The notes beneath the pieces were generated by a model. It saw only the letters and a program-made list of their open reading frames with translations. It searched no databases and was not told the DNA's origin. A program made the translations under genes and the position numbers. Of a DNA stretch of 64,000 nucleotides, positions 14,101 to 23,299 are shown piece after piece; the first letter of the stretch is position 1; each line of letters starts with the position of its first letter. Source of the stretch: Metellina segmentata (Eukaryota; Arthropoda; Arachnida; Araneae; Tetragnathidae); the NCBI GenBank assembly GCA_947359465.1, contig OX375879.1, positions 90,495,578 through 90,559,577 of the forward strand. Reading direction: 5' to 3'.

Positions 14101-17100
14101 GGTTGACAAAAATTTGTTGAGGAATACAATTATAGATGTGTAAAGTAACTAATTTAAATTTCACCTAAAGGTTTATAAAAGGTTAGGATACACGACAAAT
14201 AGTAAACAGAACAAAAGGAACAATAATATGACTAACTTATTTACAAGAATAAAATAAACAAACCTCTGGTCCTTGACCGATTTCAACAAAGTATTCCACA
14301 GAGTTTAGATCACCTGTCAGTAAAAATTTCAAATAGAACTTTATTCAATTTTTGTATAGAACACAGAGAAAAAAAAAGTATTTAAAACTTATTAAAAGTT
14401 TTTTATCAAGATGTTTGAAACAATAAGAACTTGCACCAACGTGAAATACAAAAGCATAAAACCTTAAATAACGGAGTCAGGCTACTAGGGGTTGGGTTGG
14501 TTTGTTTTCATGGTGCAAGGGATATATTTTTGGGCTACTAGGAGTTGGCACCTCGGATATAACATTCAAACATTAAAACTATCAAAATCCTTTCTCAAGT
14601 TCCATTTTTTTGCAAGGAGGATATAGCAAACATTCAATTCTCAGATATTATAACATGACACATGCATATATAATTATATATCCACAGGCATACACCACAT
14701 AGAATCATAGTATTTGACCACTTTGTTTGTCATTTTCACATCACAGTTAATAAATTCAACAAAATTATCAATTACCTTTGAATTCTTTTTTTAATAATGA
14801 AATACCATAATCTCCAGGAATGCTATCAAATCCACATGATTCAGCAATGTAAACACCCTTTTCTCGAGCTGTATTGAAATATTTTGCCTGCATTGTTTCC
14901 AAAAACTAGAAAGAAATATTTTATTAGTAAATAAGTATGAATTAATAATTTGAACACAGCATTCTAAAGCTATTAAATGAATAACAATACTTGAATTTCA
15001 AACAAGACATCTAGCAATCATTTTTATTACGAGTTTATTCATTCGAAAAACTTTATAATGCACCAGTAAGCAGCATATTCAAAGAACAATTAACAGACAA
15101 CAATTTATCTAAAGTGCATGTCTTAGTAAATGTTAGGTATAGATTGTATTCTTAGAATATAGGTCTGCCAACAGAGCATAACAAATTTTCTTAGTTATTG
15201 CTAATAAATTACATAAAAAAACATCAAAAAATTGTTTGGGTTAAAAAGTTACTGTTAAGATATGAACATTAAAAGAGCCATGTTTTTATTTGAATATGGA
15301 AATGCAAACCTACCAACTTACAAGAAAAATTTCCAGAAGATTTTTGTGATATAAAGCCACCTATTACAACTGTTTTAATTGTTACTATATAAGCTGTCAG
15401 AAATAAAAAAAATGTATAAAAACAATTCCTAAAAAAATAATCAAAATCACAAATTAGAAATAATTGAGACAAACTGGGCTTTATGAAAGCAATTTATAAC
15501 AGAAAAGTAACCCTATTCTCTACTGTCTCATACTATGCCATGATTCAGTTAAATCGATTTGCCAATATTTTACTCAAAATGCTAGCAAATACATGGAAAA
15601 ATGAGCAATTAAACTTTCTCTTGAACTGTTTCATAGGTACATTTGAGTTTTCTTGAGCATTAATGGCAAAGAAAGTTTTTACAACAATCTGGCAATCACC
15701 GAGTCAATGTTTTTTTCATGATTGCCATGGCTTGCCGCCAAGGTATCTAAACAGGTGTCACTTAAAAATCTTCCAAGGAAACACCTAGAAAACATTATTC
15801 CTATCTGGATGACCATGTATTTTTCTAGAAAAGTTGGCAGGTATGAAAATAATTTTAATATTTATCCTTAATATGTAACTTTTTGTGGTTAAAAATAGGA
15901 AAAGTTAATATAAAGTTTGGTAGGTACATGAAAAACTCACGGAACCACTTACAAAACAAAAAATATTATTCTTAAGTTTTTACCTTTAATTCCCCACTGA
16001 GATCCACGTGATGAGTTCCATTTTCAACGCATGCAGAAACCACAACTTCTCCATACATTTTATACTGGGGAAGAAAGAAAAAAAAAAGAGTTCATCCATT
16101 ATGCAAGCCAAACTTTTGAAGACTTTGAAGAAATAAATACATTTTTGAGGGCTACTCAATAAAGAATGGAATTGAAACTTTTGAAATACATTCTAAACAA
16201 AATAAAATGCTTGAACTTCTCATTGTCCCCAAATAGGAAAGATCATCCAGTCTGCCATAACAGTGTTTTCTTCCTGTAATTAATGCTTCTTTACAAGTTG
16301 CCAAGGTATCAATATGTGGAATAATGTAACACTAGATACAAGCTTGGATTTGTACAGTGCATAGAGGAAAAACTGAAACTATGTCATTCCCTTTGTTGTA
16401 AGAATATGATTACTTAATACAGTACAGCTTTGATATAGACTTTTTATTTTAGGAGAAGCTTTTGGTGTGCTTTTTACATCACCAAAGAAGTTTTTTAAAA
16501 ATATATACTGTTTTAGGCTTACCTGAAAATTGTTAAAAAAATAATGAAAACAATTAAAAAATAGAAAAAAATTTACAACTGAATATTCTGGAACATATTT
16601 ACTTCAATGAACAAATCTTTTCTCTTTCTGAACTGTTGTAGAAGTTTGCCTAAGATTAATAATTTATTAGTTTCAAGTCTAATGGAAACAGGGTCATTAT
16701 AAAAGATCACATATATTCTAGCAAACTAGATTTATCTAGACATGGTAAAATCGAAAATATATTGATTATCGAAAATTATTATAAGAGGTTCATTTGCAAG
16801 TTTTTTTTTTTTTTAATTCTTTCTAAGTGGCATAAAAACATACCACCAAAAACGCATCAAAACCATTGCACCAAAGTCTTCATATCAAAGCTGTTCGCAA
16901 TATACTTTAAGAGCAATTAATTTTTGTTTGTAATCATACAAGCAGCTGCAAAACATTTAGCTGCAAGATACTTTTGCGAGCCTGGGACATATTTTCCCAA
17001 GCTTCTGTCCAGAAAAATTTAGGTTTTCTACACATGTTTATTGAGTTTAATTTTATCAAATGTAAATACTTATTCTAAGATTTAAAATTGAAATATTACA

Positions 17101-18153
17101 TAAGAATGATTTTAAAGAAACTCACAGGACCAACACAGTTCAAAATCAGCTTTGCTTGCTTGCACATATCGGATATAGAAACTGGATCTTGGACATCTGC
17201 TTTAATGATTGGTGTTTTACGGATATCAGCCGCTAAAATTAAAAATACAGAAATAGATTCTCGTGATACTAACTGTGGACAGTCTTATAACCAGCACAAA
17301 TATACATTTAATAATGCAGGTAAGTATTGTCAATTAAGTAAAACATTAAATGCTTTTATTTCCAGACAATAGTTGACACAGTACAAAGAGATAAGAAATT
17401 ACAGCAAAATCACAATGCTAATAAGTTTTCAACTGTCAATTGTACCTTCATTTCAAAATTTTACACACTATTCATCAAAGAACGATTAGAAAATAGTAAA
17501 ATATGAATTATTTAAAAAAAATTGCTAGAATAGTGAACAGAAAATGATAGCCAATAAAGGATCAATTTCAACAAATTCAATTTGAATATTTGGTTTAAAT
17601 AATGTTGCTTAGTGTCAAAAATTACAATGTTTTGGAAAAAAAAAAGAATTTATTGGATAAGGGAATACTTAGATTGTTGAATGAATTCAAAGTACGTTTA
17701 CACAATAAGGAAACTGCGTTTTGCAACTTTAAAAAAAATTAACATAGAATTTAATGGTTTGATCCTTTCTAAGCTTCACTTGAAAGTCAAATTTTTAAAA
17801 TAATAGGAAAACTTCAATTCACCCACATATCTTTAAAACGAATTGACAGTTTTAAGTGACAGAAGTTACACAGTTCATAGCAAAAAAATATTCTAAATAA
17901 AGCTTGCATTTGAGATTGTCACCACAAAAATCTTCAAATAAAATTTATTTCGTTTTAAAATAACACCATCCTTACCATCCCCAAGATATCCTTGAACGAT
18001 ATCTATGGATTCCTGTAATTTTTGGACATTTCGACCGGCGACAGCCCATTTGAAATTAGTTGATTTGACGGAATTTGTCAGTTCTTCTACAACATAACGG
18101 CCAGTATATCCCGTGGCACCGAAAATAATAATATCGAATTTACGAAGCGCCAT
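1980..18153 (-). CDS. SCCPDH: Saccharopine dehydrogenase-like oxidoreductase, complete 12-exon gene
   Basis: Twelve exons on the minus strand join in frame to a 430-residue protein; vertebrate SCCPDH is about 429 residues and also ends in a K/G-G-x-x-T-P-G block. Exons (high to low): 17976-18153, 17126-17232, 15984-16064, 14776-14905, 14264-14313, 10591-10733, 8534-8654, 7850-7969, 5840-5896, 3923-4046, 3695-3776, 1980-2079. All introns are GT-AG. Residues 11-17 are the Rossmann dinucleotide-binding motif FGATGYT; AVAGR, LNCVGP and CGFDSIPGD follow, as in the family. Residues about 281-302 form one hydrophobic, probably membrane-associated, segment. The family is related to saccharopine dehydrogenase/reductase, but vertebrate SCCPDH is known mainly as a lipid-droplet/membrane protein of unsettled reaction, so lysine catabolism should not be assumed. 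The start is the ATG giving MALRKF. Introns carry Helitron, hAT and SINE insertions, all outside exons and splice sites. No frameshift was seen. Confidence 0.95.
2950..3245. repeat. Diverged dispersed repeat, copy A (SCCPDH intron 11)
   Basis: Shares an ordered series of short matches with 15470-15745 (ATGAAAGCAATT, CCCTAT, GCCAATATTT/GCAATATTTG, CTCAAAATG/CACAAAATG, AGTTTTTA). It is old and without recognisable coding capacity; family unknown. Confidence 0.4.
3695..3776 (-). CDS. SCCPDH: SCCPDH exon 11
   Basis: Residues 371-397 plus two bases: EPAYAFTSMCMVHAGLVIVQ then EKEKMPL, matching the family's G-Y-x-A-T-P-I-x-M-V-Q-A block. GTAG acceptor, GTAAGT donor. Confidence 0.92.
3923..4046 (-). 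CDS. SCCPDH: SCCPDH exon 10
   Basis: Residues 330-370 plus one base. Encodes STKFTLIGKGW near the start and MKLTISGPG at the end, matching the family's 'SFTLTFFGQGY ... ICTQVKGPE' block. TTAG acceptor, GTTTGT donor. Confidence 0.92.
5840..5896 (-). CDS. SCCPDH: SCCPDH exon 9
   Basis: 19 codons, residues 311-329: YPSFFTGGAFSSTGPTRKQ, aligning with the family's W-F-F-S...F-S-K-x-G-P-T-x-K-Q. TTTCAG acceptor and GTAATT donor. The upper boundary was placed by reading frame and could be off by one base. The Helitron starts 43 bases upstream in the intron. Confidence 0.9.
5939..6566 (+). mobile_element. Non-autonomous Helitron, copy 1
   Basis: Starts TCTATATATATAATTCTC and ends in a GC-rich hairpin (GGGGGCTGGCCCCC) followed directly by CTAG. 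The base before is A and the base after is T, the expected Helitron insertion between A and T without target duplication. It is 628 bp and encodes no Rep/helicase. Much of its length matches copy 2 at 33421-34067. It sits in the intron between SCCPDH exons 8 and 9, opposite to transcription. Confidence 0.9.
7850..7969 (-). CDS. SCCPDH: SCCPDH exon 8 (hydrophobic segment)
   Basis: 40 codons, residues 271-310, phase 0 at both ends. After IQSHGYIRMHS it encodes about 22 mostly hydrophobic residues, the putative membrane-associated segment, then FGRNLLAK, matching the family's G-R-x-L-L-x-K. Confidence 0.92.
8139..8186. repeat. (TA)n then (CA)n microsatellite
   Basis: About 14 uninterrupted TA units followed by TACATA and CACACA units, inside an SCCPDH intron. 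Confidence 0.95.
8534..8654 (-). CDS. SCCPDH: SCCPDH exon 7
   Basis: Residues 230-270. Encodes RFPPLFYSSEVKGWCLWFVG then PDERIIKRSQ, aligning with the family's Y-x-x-E-L-K-G-Y...F-x-G-S-D...RRTQR region. Donor GTATGT, phase 0 out. Confidence 0.93.
8955..9235 (-). mobile_element. tRNA-headed SINE copy (diverged)
   Basis: Read on the minus strand it has the shared SINE body: TCAAATGTCCTCACATTG, TGTGGAAGTTT, ACTGTTGTTCAAAATGACAA, ending ...GTTACTCCAGTACGATGTTAATT. The tRNA-like head at 9180-9235 is poorly preserved. Confidence 0.65.
9300..9375 (-). repeat. Fragment of second SINE-like repeat
   Basis: Minus strand reads TTTGGCTCAGTTTGGCCAAA...GGCCCTTGTGCCACAAAATC, matching the tail of the repeats at 37080-37320 and 40035-40215. 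Another piece lies at 14488-14545. Confidence 0.5.
10262..10300 (-). mobile_element. Helitron 3'-end remnant
   Basis: On the minus strand it reads GCAAGCAGGGGGCGGAGCCCC then ATAG, the same terminal hairpin as the two long Helitrons but with a decayed CTAG. No matching 5' end was found nearby, so this is probably a truncated copy. Confidence 0.6.
10591..10733 (-). CDS. SCCPDH: SCCPDH exon 6
   Basis: Residues 183-229 plus two bases. Encodes GRSTNIGTFLSAIHSVGD and a lysine-rich stretch; the family has a G-T-W/F-x-S-A-I-x-G/S block here. TTAG acceptor, GTATTC donor. The preceding intron contains the decayed antisense hAT transposase. Confidence 0.91.
11225..12530 (+). pseudogene. Decayed hAT transposase (GTF2IRD2/ZBED5-like)
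   Basis: Plus-strand frames with several stops and frameshifts encode consecutive blocks of the hAT transposase seen in GTF2IRD2/ZBED5-type proteins: KELLELLPLKGQTCGEEI and SISTNGAKSMT (11262-11405), then VMEMVIKIVNTIVAKALYH (near 11500), EIKAFVLEKGVDYP and DITSYLNNLDCKLQGKGN (11670-11810), and a C-terminal part with VRSVFGS-Y, KNKLRNRL and ENLESCLKLKTTTYKSDLSK (12335-12500). The last block is the usual dimerisation region. A functional transposase is excluded by the breaks. It lies in SCCPDH intron 5, antisense to the gene. No terminal inverted repeats were located. Confidence 0.85.
12531..14263. other. SCCPDH intron sequence, no gene seen
   Basis: AT-rich. At 13440-13560 a stretch begins GTAGCCGAATGGTTAGTGA, resembling a Ser/Leu-type tRNA A box, so an old SINE is possible. 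Nothing else was recognised. Confidence 0.4.
14264..14313 (-). CDS. SCCPDH: SCCPDH exon 5 (50 nt)
   Basis: A 50-nt exon, residues 166-182, encoding DLNSVEYFVEIGQGPE, which aligns with the family's short 'ES..TI.SGPEG' segment. CAG acceptor, GTTTGT donor, phase 0 out. Confidence 0.9.
14776..14905 (-). CDS. SCCPDH: SCCPDH exon 4
   Basis: Residues 123-165 plus one base. CTAG acceptor, GTAATT donor. Encodes FLETMQ...GVYIAESCGFDSIPGDYG, the family's S/C-GFDSIP signature. Confidence 0.94.
15470..15745. repeat. Diverged dispersed repeat, copy B (SCCPDH intron 3)
   Basis: Same orientation and same order of short matches as 2950-3245. No inverted ends or tRNA promoter boxes were seen. Confidence 0.4.
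15984..16064 (-). CDS. SCCPDH: SCCPDH exon 3
   Basis: 27 codons, residues 96-122, phase 0 at both ends. Encodes YKMYGE...ACVENGTHHVDLSGE, the strongly conserved block that follows LNCVGP in this family. Confidence 0.94.
17126..17232 (-). CDS. SCCPDH: SCCPDH exon 2
   Basis: Residues 60-95. TTTTAG acceptor and GTGAGT donor. Contains the stretch ending LILNCVGP, matching the family's LNCVGP block. Phase 1 in, phase 0 out. Confidence 0.93.
17976..18153 (-). CDS. SCCPDH: SCCPDH exon 1 (start codon, NAD(P)-binding motif)
   Basis: Encodes residues 1-59 plus one base. Starts MALRKFDIIIFGATGYTGRY, the family's Rossmann glycine loop, and ends before a GTAAGG donor (phase 1). An in-frame GTG lies 12 bases upstream, but the ATG at 18153 is the better start. 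Confidence 0.93.
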
Positions 18154-18403
18154 GATTTGAAACACTTTCTTGGACCAAAAAGATGCTAAGTACCAGATCA
18201 GGAAACAATTTTAGAATTATCGTATAGGATTGTTTTGATGTTAGTCCGCGTGATGACGAAAGTGTAAAAATTGGGTGTCTGCTTCTTCCAGATCCAGCCA
18301 ATAAGATAACGGATATAAAGAGGCCATTCCATGAAACTGAAATATCACTTATTCAAAGTGTTCTTCAATAATGAATGGCCGGTATAGTGGTTGAGGTGAT
18401 TTT

Positions 18404-18690
18404 TAATTAACGTTGTACTAGAGAAACACAACGGGCTATTGACGACGGTCCGGGATCAATCCGCAAAGGGAAAGATGCGAGGACAACAACTCGTAATTTT
18501 GAGCCACGGTCAGAGAACGAAACAACACCTGAGCTGGCACCCCGTTCTCCAAAGATTCACACCAACCCAACGTGAGGACTTTCGGCCACGACAGATTTAA
18601 GGTGCACCAGCAATCTCTACACCATAAGCTTACAAATATCCATGCTTTTACCCGGATTTGAACCAGCAACCTTCCTTTCTAGAGGATAGT
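18404..18690 (-). mobile_element. tRNA-headed SINE, minus copy of a head-to-head pair
   Basis: Minus strand: tRNA-like head with B box GGTTCAAATCCGGG near 18655, body with GTCCTCACGTTGGGTTGGTG and GTGACCGTGGCTCAAAATTA-like text, and tail CCCGGACCGTCGTCAATAGC...CTCTAGTACAACGTTAATT. Its head abuts the head of the next, plus-strand copy. It lies just upstream of the SCCPDH start. Confidence 0.85.
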
Positions 18691-18968
18691 AGTTAAGATG
18701 TTAGCCTCTTGACCGGAAAGTTCCTGGTTCGAATCTGGGACAGGGCATTAATGTTTGTAAACTTATAGTGTAGAGGCGGCTGGTGCACTTTAAATCTGTT
18801 GCTTGGTGTGGAAGTTTGCAGAGTCTGGTGGCAGCTCAGGTGTTTCCTCGTCATCTGACCGTGGATCAAAATTATGTGGTGTTGGCCTCGGATCTTTCTA
18901 TTTGTGAATTGATCCCGGACCGTCGTCAATAACCCGTTGTGTTGCTCTAGTACGAGGTTAATTAAAAT
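18691..18968 (+). mobile_element. tRNA-headed SINE, plus copy of a head-to-head pair
   Basis: Head with GTTAAGATGTTAGCCTCTTG (A-box-like) and GGTTCGAATC (B box), then the common body and tail ending GTTGCTCTAGTACGAGGTTA. With 18404-18690 it forms an inverted pair of nearly full-length copies. Confidence 0.88.
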
Positions 18969-19112
18969 TACCAAATTACCAAATCAGCAAAGAATGACTT
19001 AGATTCTGGTTCTGGGTTAAAAGACCTGAGGGTTTGCCTTTTGGAGCTCCATGTGGCTCGAACCCCAGATATCTGTGTCGGAACCGGAACACACTCAAGG
19101 CGGGCAGTCGGT

Positions 19113-19390
19113 AATTGAATTTACGTCCCACTGGAGTAACAAAACGATCTATTGACGATGATCCGAAATCAATACCGAAGGGAGTAAGCCCATACACTCG
19201 TTTTTTTTTTTTGCAACATGGTCGGAAAACGGGGTTTACATCTGAGATGGCACACCCTATTCTCCAAACTTTGACATCACACGAACATGAGGATATTTGA
19301 GGCCACCACTGAATGAACGTGCACCAGTTCCCATGTAAACGACGATTTTTTGTTTGACCGAGTTTCTAAATCATTATCCTGTTACCAATT
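19113..19390 (-). mobile_element. SINE copy, alternative-head type
   Basis: Minus-strand tail GTTACTCCAGTGGGACGTAA and body CCTCATGTTCGTGTGATG are recognisable. The head end near 19360 reads ACTCGGTCAAACAAAAAATC, like the head at 47795-47975 rather than that of the 18.7-kb copies. Confidence 0.65.
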
Positions 19391-19394
19391 CACG

Positions 19395-19832
19395 TCTGCT
19401 GATAAGATACTGGACAAAACAACGGTCTATTAGCGACGGTCTGGAATGAATCCCTAAGGCATCTGGTAAGGTAAGGTAAGGTAATTTTAGTTAACGTCGT
19501 ACTAGAGCAACACAACGGGCTATTGACGACGGTCCGGGATCAGTCCCTTTAGGGCATCTGAGGACAATAAATCATAAACTGTTTTTGACGGTAAAATTTT
19601 GAATTTTTTTGAACCACTATCATATATGAGGACCTGAGCTGGCACCCCACTCTCCAAACTTCCACACTACACCAACATAAGGACATTTGAGACATGTTGA
19701 ACAAATATGCTTATGATATAAAAACTTATCAGCTTATGATATGAAAAATTGACAACATATTTACCATGTCCATTAGGTAGTTGAATTAACATCGAACTGA
19801 AGTAACACAGCGGACTATTGTGATCGTATGGT
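19395..19832 (-). mobile_element. Three truncated SINE copies in a row
   Basis: Tail pieces with the motif CTATTG/AGCGACGG occur at 19395-19462, 19480-19690 (longest, includes body CTCCAAACTTCCACACTACA) and 19785-19832. All read as minus-strand copies and lack a clear tRNA head. Confidence 0.7.
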
Positions 19833-19934
19833 AATCCTTTTTAACGACATGAAACAAATATCTAGGTTCTTTTGAACTGTAACGAAGACAGGATTTTATT
19901 TCAGAGATTGCCTAAATTTAGAAATGCAATTTTG

Positions 19935-20100
19935 GAAAGCCATTGCTCAGTGGGTTTGTCCAATGCACTAGCAATCTATGAGTTGTAGGCGGCTCAGGTT
20001 CAATTTCTCTCTGGATGTATTTTTATCCCTTCTGTGTCCGTGGGGGAATAATCCCAGACCGTTGTCAATAGCCCGTTATGTTACTCAAGTGCAATGTTGA
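19935..20100 (+). mobile_element. SINE with a different tRNA-like head
   Basis: Begins GCCATTGCTCAGTGGGTTTG (A-box-like), has GGCTCAGGTTCAATTTC (B-box-like), then CCCTTCTGTGTCCGTGG as in the second SINE-like repeat, and ends with the common tail CCAGACCGTTGTCAATAGCC. It thus joins the head of one repeat family to the tail of the other. Confidence 0.6.
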
Positions 20101-20107
20101 CTAAAGT

Positions 20108-20430
20108 ACCTACTTTCTGTGAAAGGAGCCACGGTAGTCCGGTTGGAAGAGTAACGGATTTGCAATCGGAGGGTTGAGAGAGTTGAAACTCCGTTCAACC
20201 AAAGATCTTCCTTTATACGGGGCTGGTGCACGTCATTTCTGACTGGCGCCAAATGCCCGCACGTTAATGGGGTGTTGAAGTTTGGAAAGTGTGGTGCCAG
20301 CTCTATTATTGACCTTGCCATCTGACAGTGATTCAAAATTACTTGGTGTTGTCCTAGAATTTTTCTTTGAGGATTGATCTAAAACAGTTGCCAATTGTCC
20401 GCTGTATTGCCTCAGAGAAACATTGATTAA
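20108..20430 (+). mobile_element. SINE copy, third head type
   Basis: Head GCCACGGTAGTCCGGTTGGA...ACGGATTTGCAATCGGAGGG resembles a tRNA with a GCA anticodon loop. It is followed by GGTGCACGTCATTTCTGACT and the shared body (GTTGAAGTTTGGAAAGTGTG) and tail. Confidence 0.7.
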
Positions 20431-21339
20431 TTGCCATAACCATTTTAACCCTTCTGTGTGAGTAAAACTTTCCTTACAAGTGTGTTAATATATTTTGGTG
20501 TTGTTTAACACAGACGTAAACTACGTTTGCCAAACTTAGGTCTATTGATATTATAGCAATACGAAATTATCAGACCATAATTTTTTATAAGAGATAGCGA
20601 TAAGCACAAAGAGGTAGATCTTAGATGGTGTAAGAAGCCTTCTGCTCCCTCGAAATATTTCCATCCCAAAAGAACCCAAAACTATCTTAAACATGTTTAC
20701 TCATGTTATTAAAAAGACTTAAATGTTGTTTTTCACTTTTCACAAGATTTTTAACAATTTGTTTTTCGAAATTTCTCCCCAGATTTTGAATTTCCAAACA
20801 CTAAGCAAGTCCTGACTTCATCCACGTTTTGGATATTTTTTAGTTTGATACCCAGTGAACCCTGTAATTATTTTTGATATATCTACCCATGTCCAGGCAT
20901 AAATTTTTCCACTTTTTACAACTTTTTGTTACATTTTACTGATCTTTAAAAGTTTTCCCACTTGAATTTTCATACTCCTTCCAACTCCATAGTCATACCA
21001 CCATGTTAATTCATATCCAGCACTGATAAATTATCTTCCATCCTCGTTCGCCATGCCAATCAATATAACGAGTAATCAATATAATGTTCCGAGATGTATT
21101 CAATGCACACACAGACATCTAAAATCTTCCCTTCATAGTTCAGTAACGAACAGATTAAAAAGGCTTGTCTAAATCAGATTTGCAGTAAGCACTTACCTTC
21201 TTCATCTTCAATTTTACTGTCAAAATATGCGATGCTCACATGCTAAGCTGAATGTACACGAAGAGATCAAGTAAAGATACCGTATTATAAATTTTAGAGG
21301 ACTCTATGGCTGTAAAATTAATTCCCAAAAGTTTATAAA

Positions 21340-21560
21340 TTGGTTTGTTGTTTAAAACCTATGGTGACTAGACATGCCGATATTGGGCGTTGCATGGAGT
21401 CCAACAAAACCTTTATGCTATTCTGTGGCAAATTATGCCAAGCATTCTGCAGCCTCTGCACCAAATCCCATATATGCAGTGATGCAATTGACGGCTTTAG
21501 GTATCGCAGACATGCTCAATGGAAGACAAATTTGGAGTTCTCTCTTACCAGTGAAGGGTT
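21340..21560 (-). pseudogene. Tc1-like transposase 3' end, frameshifted
   Basis: Minus-strand frames give PNLSSIEHVCD then, after a frame change, LQNAWHNLPQNSIKVLLDSM and QRPISACLVT. This is the SPDLSPIEHVWD...LPQ..I..L.DSMPRRI.A.. end of Tc1-like transposases. An in-frame stop and a frameshift make it dead. 21560-21800 may be more of the same element but was not recognised. Confidence 0.7.
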
Positions 21561-22148
21561 TCAAACACGGAGGCGCTCCTATGAGACGAGATGTTCTAGA
21601 CAGTTGCATTACTGCCGGAACATTAGGGATCTGAAGCAGCAACCGTACAATGATTGGCATAATTTGCTACAGGATATCGTTTCAACACCATTTGACGATG
21701 CCCTGCAGCATATAGGATAGGACTGAAATTCGGGGTTTGATGGCGCAAGGTTTGGAAGCGTATAAGCTGCGCCATGTCGTATATCGACGATCAACAAAAA
21801 GGGATCTTACTAATTTATAACCTTTTGTATGTAATTATACCACAGTAGAATCCTGTCCAGTTAATAATTTCTCTACCTTTTCTTTGTTCATCACACCTGA
21901 TTAGTTTCATTCTGATCAAACACCGACTTCGGAGGCTTCTATTTTTTTTTGTGTTACACAGAGTGTAAAAGTCTACTATAAAAATCACTTTGAACGAATT
22001 TGTAATAAATTTAAATCTTTTTTGCTAATTGAATTTTTTTTAATGGAATTCACATGTTAATAACTCTAAGTAAGATAAGCTTTTCTTTTGTGTCTTTTTT
22101 TAAATTCATTGCTTAACTCTTTAAATAGTCGTAATACATCCATTTCCT

Positions 22149-22151
<3 letters not shown>

Positions 22152-22190
<39 letters not shown>
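22152..22190. repeat. (GA)n microsatellite
   Basis: About 19 consecutive GA units. Confidence 0.95.
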
Positions 22191-22194
<4 letters not shown>

Positions 22195-22784
22195 TTAATT
22201 TTTCGTCCCTTTCAAATCGACAGTCAGTTAAATAAAGATACTTAATTCAACTTTTGTATTAAATTTGATGATGGAGTAAGTTCGATATTCCTTGCTCCAT
22301 CGGTTTGATTGATTTAATCTGATCCACACAGTAGACTCGCGAAACGAGACCTTAGACATTTGGTTGCAGTGCTCTTTCTCTCCTGGCACGTTGAAACACT
22401 CAAAATATCACACTTCCCTTACCAGTCTTTAAGAACTGAAAATAAATTACGTGGATTTTCTGGATTAAAAAAAAAATGAAGTATTTATTTTTACCGGATT
22501 TGATTTACGCGATGGGATGACTTTTCTGAGGCAATCTCAATTCCGAGCGGCTAATAAAAGTTCGACTGATATATTTTCATGAAAACAAAAAAAAAGCAAA
22601 ACGTACAACTCCATTGTAGCTTCTTTTAAGCCTTAGAAATTGATTGTATTACTTTTATGTTACTATGGAAACACTTGGCTACTGAAACGCCGCACTTATC
22701 TCTGAGATGTGTGTGTTGATATTACATTTCAATAATCCTTCCGTGTTTGAGAGCTGAAAGAGATCAAATTGAATCACCCAGTAA

Positions 22785-23126
22785 ATGTGTTCGTGTAACA
22801 AATCGTCGTTTGACGTCCTTCCTTTGGGAAGTAAAGTCAATGCTGACTGTGACTGCAACAAAGTGCCGTTACCAGGTATGTTGACAGAGCCCTTGGATGA
22901 CCATGACAAAGTACGACTGTTCAAAGGCTTTGGTCCTCCATGGCGGTGGACTAAAGATCCTAGGGGGAAAATTGAATTCTATCCTCCAAGTGAGGTCTAT
23001 GCATCCGAATACCAATACTACAGTACTAGATTTTCTAAAGGATTACATCTTTCCACGGAGTCTGATTTTGGAAGATCGGAGGACACAACTCTTCGTCTCA
23101 AAGGTTACGGCCCGAAAAATATTTAG
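22785..23126 (+). CDS. Small single-exon protein of unknown function (113 aa)
   Basis: Open frame from ATG 22785 to TAG 23126. An in-frame TAA directly precedes the ATG, so no upstream in-frame start is possible in the genomic sequence. An AATAAA lies at 23258-23263, about 130 bases after the stop, as expected for a short 3' UTR. The protein starts MCSCNKSS, has a CDCNK motif, and a C-terminal half rich in G, Y, F, R and W (FGPPWRW, YASEYQYYS, LRLKGYGPKNI). It has no signal peptide, membrane segment or transposase motif. The composition is reminiscent of short axonemal (microtubule inner) proteins, but this is only an impression and no family was recognised. Codon use looks less AT-biased than the flanks, which favours a real gene. 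Confidence 0.6.
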   Translation: MCSCNKSSFDVLPLGSKVNADCDCNKVPLPGMLTEPLDDHDKVRLFKGFGPPWRWTKDPRGKIEFYPPSEVYASEYQYYSTRFSKGLHLSTESDFGRSEDTTLRLKGYGPKNI

Positions 23127-23257
23127 GCAATCTGTTATCTATATTTCGTTTAATGAATTTTACAGCAGCATATTGGATCAATTTTAAACTTGTAAAGTAG
23201 TGTATTCCTAAGTGCGACTTTAGAAATTAGTTTTAACAACTGTCATAAGATATAAAG

Positions 23258-23263
23258 AATAAA
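23258..23263 (+). promoter_or_regulatory. Poly(A) signal AATAAA for the 113-aa gene
   Basis: Canonical hexamer 131 bases downstream of the stop, on the same strand. Confidence 0.5.
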
Positions 23264-23299
23264 AACGCAGCATAAGAAAGTTTTTAGAAAATTTATTTG

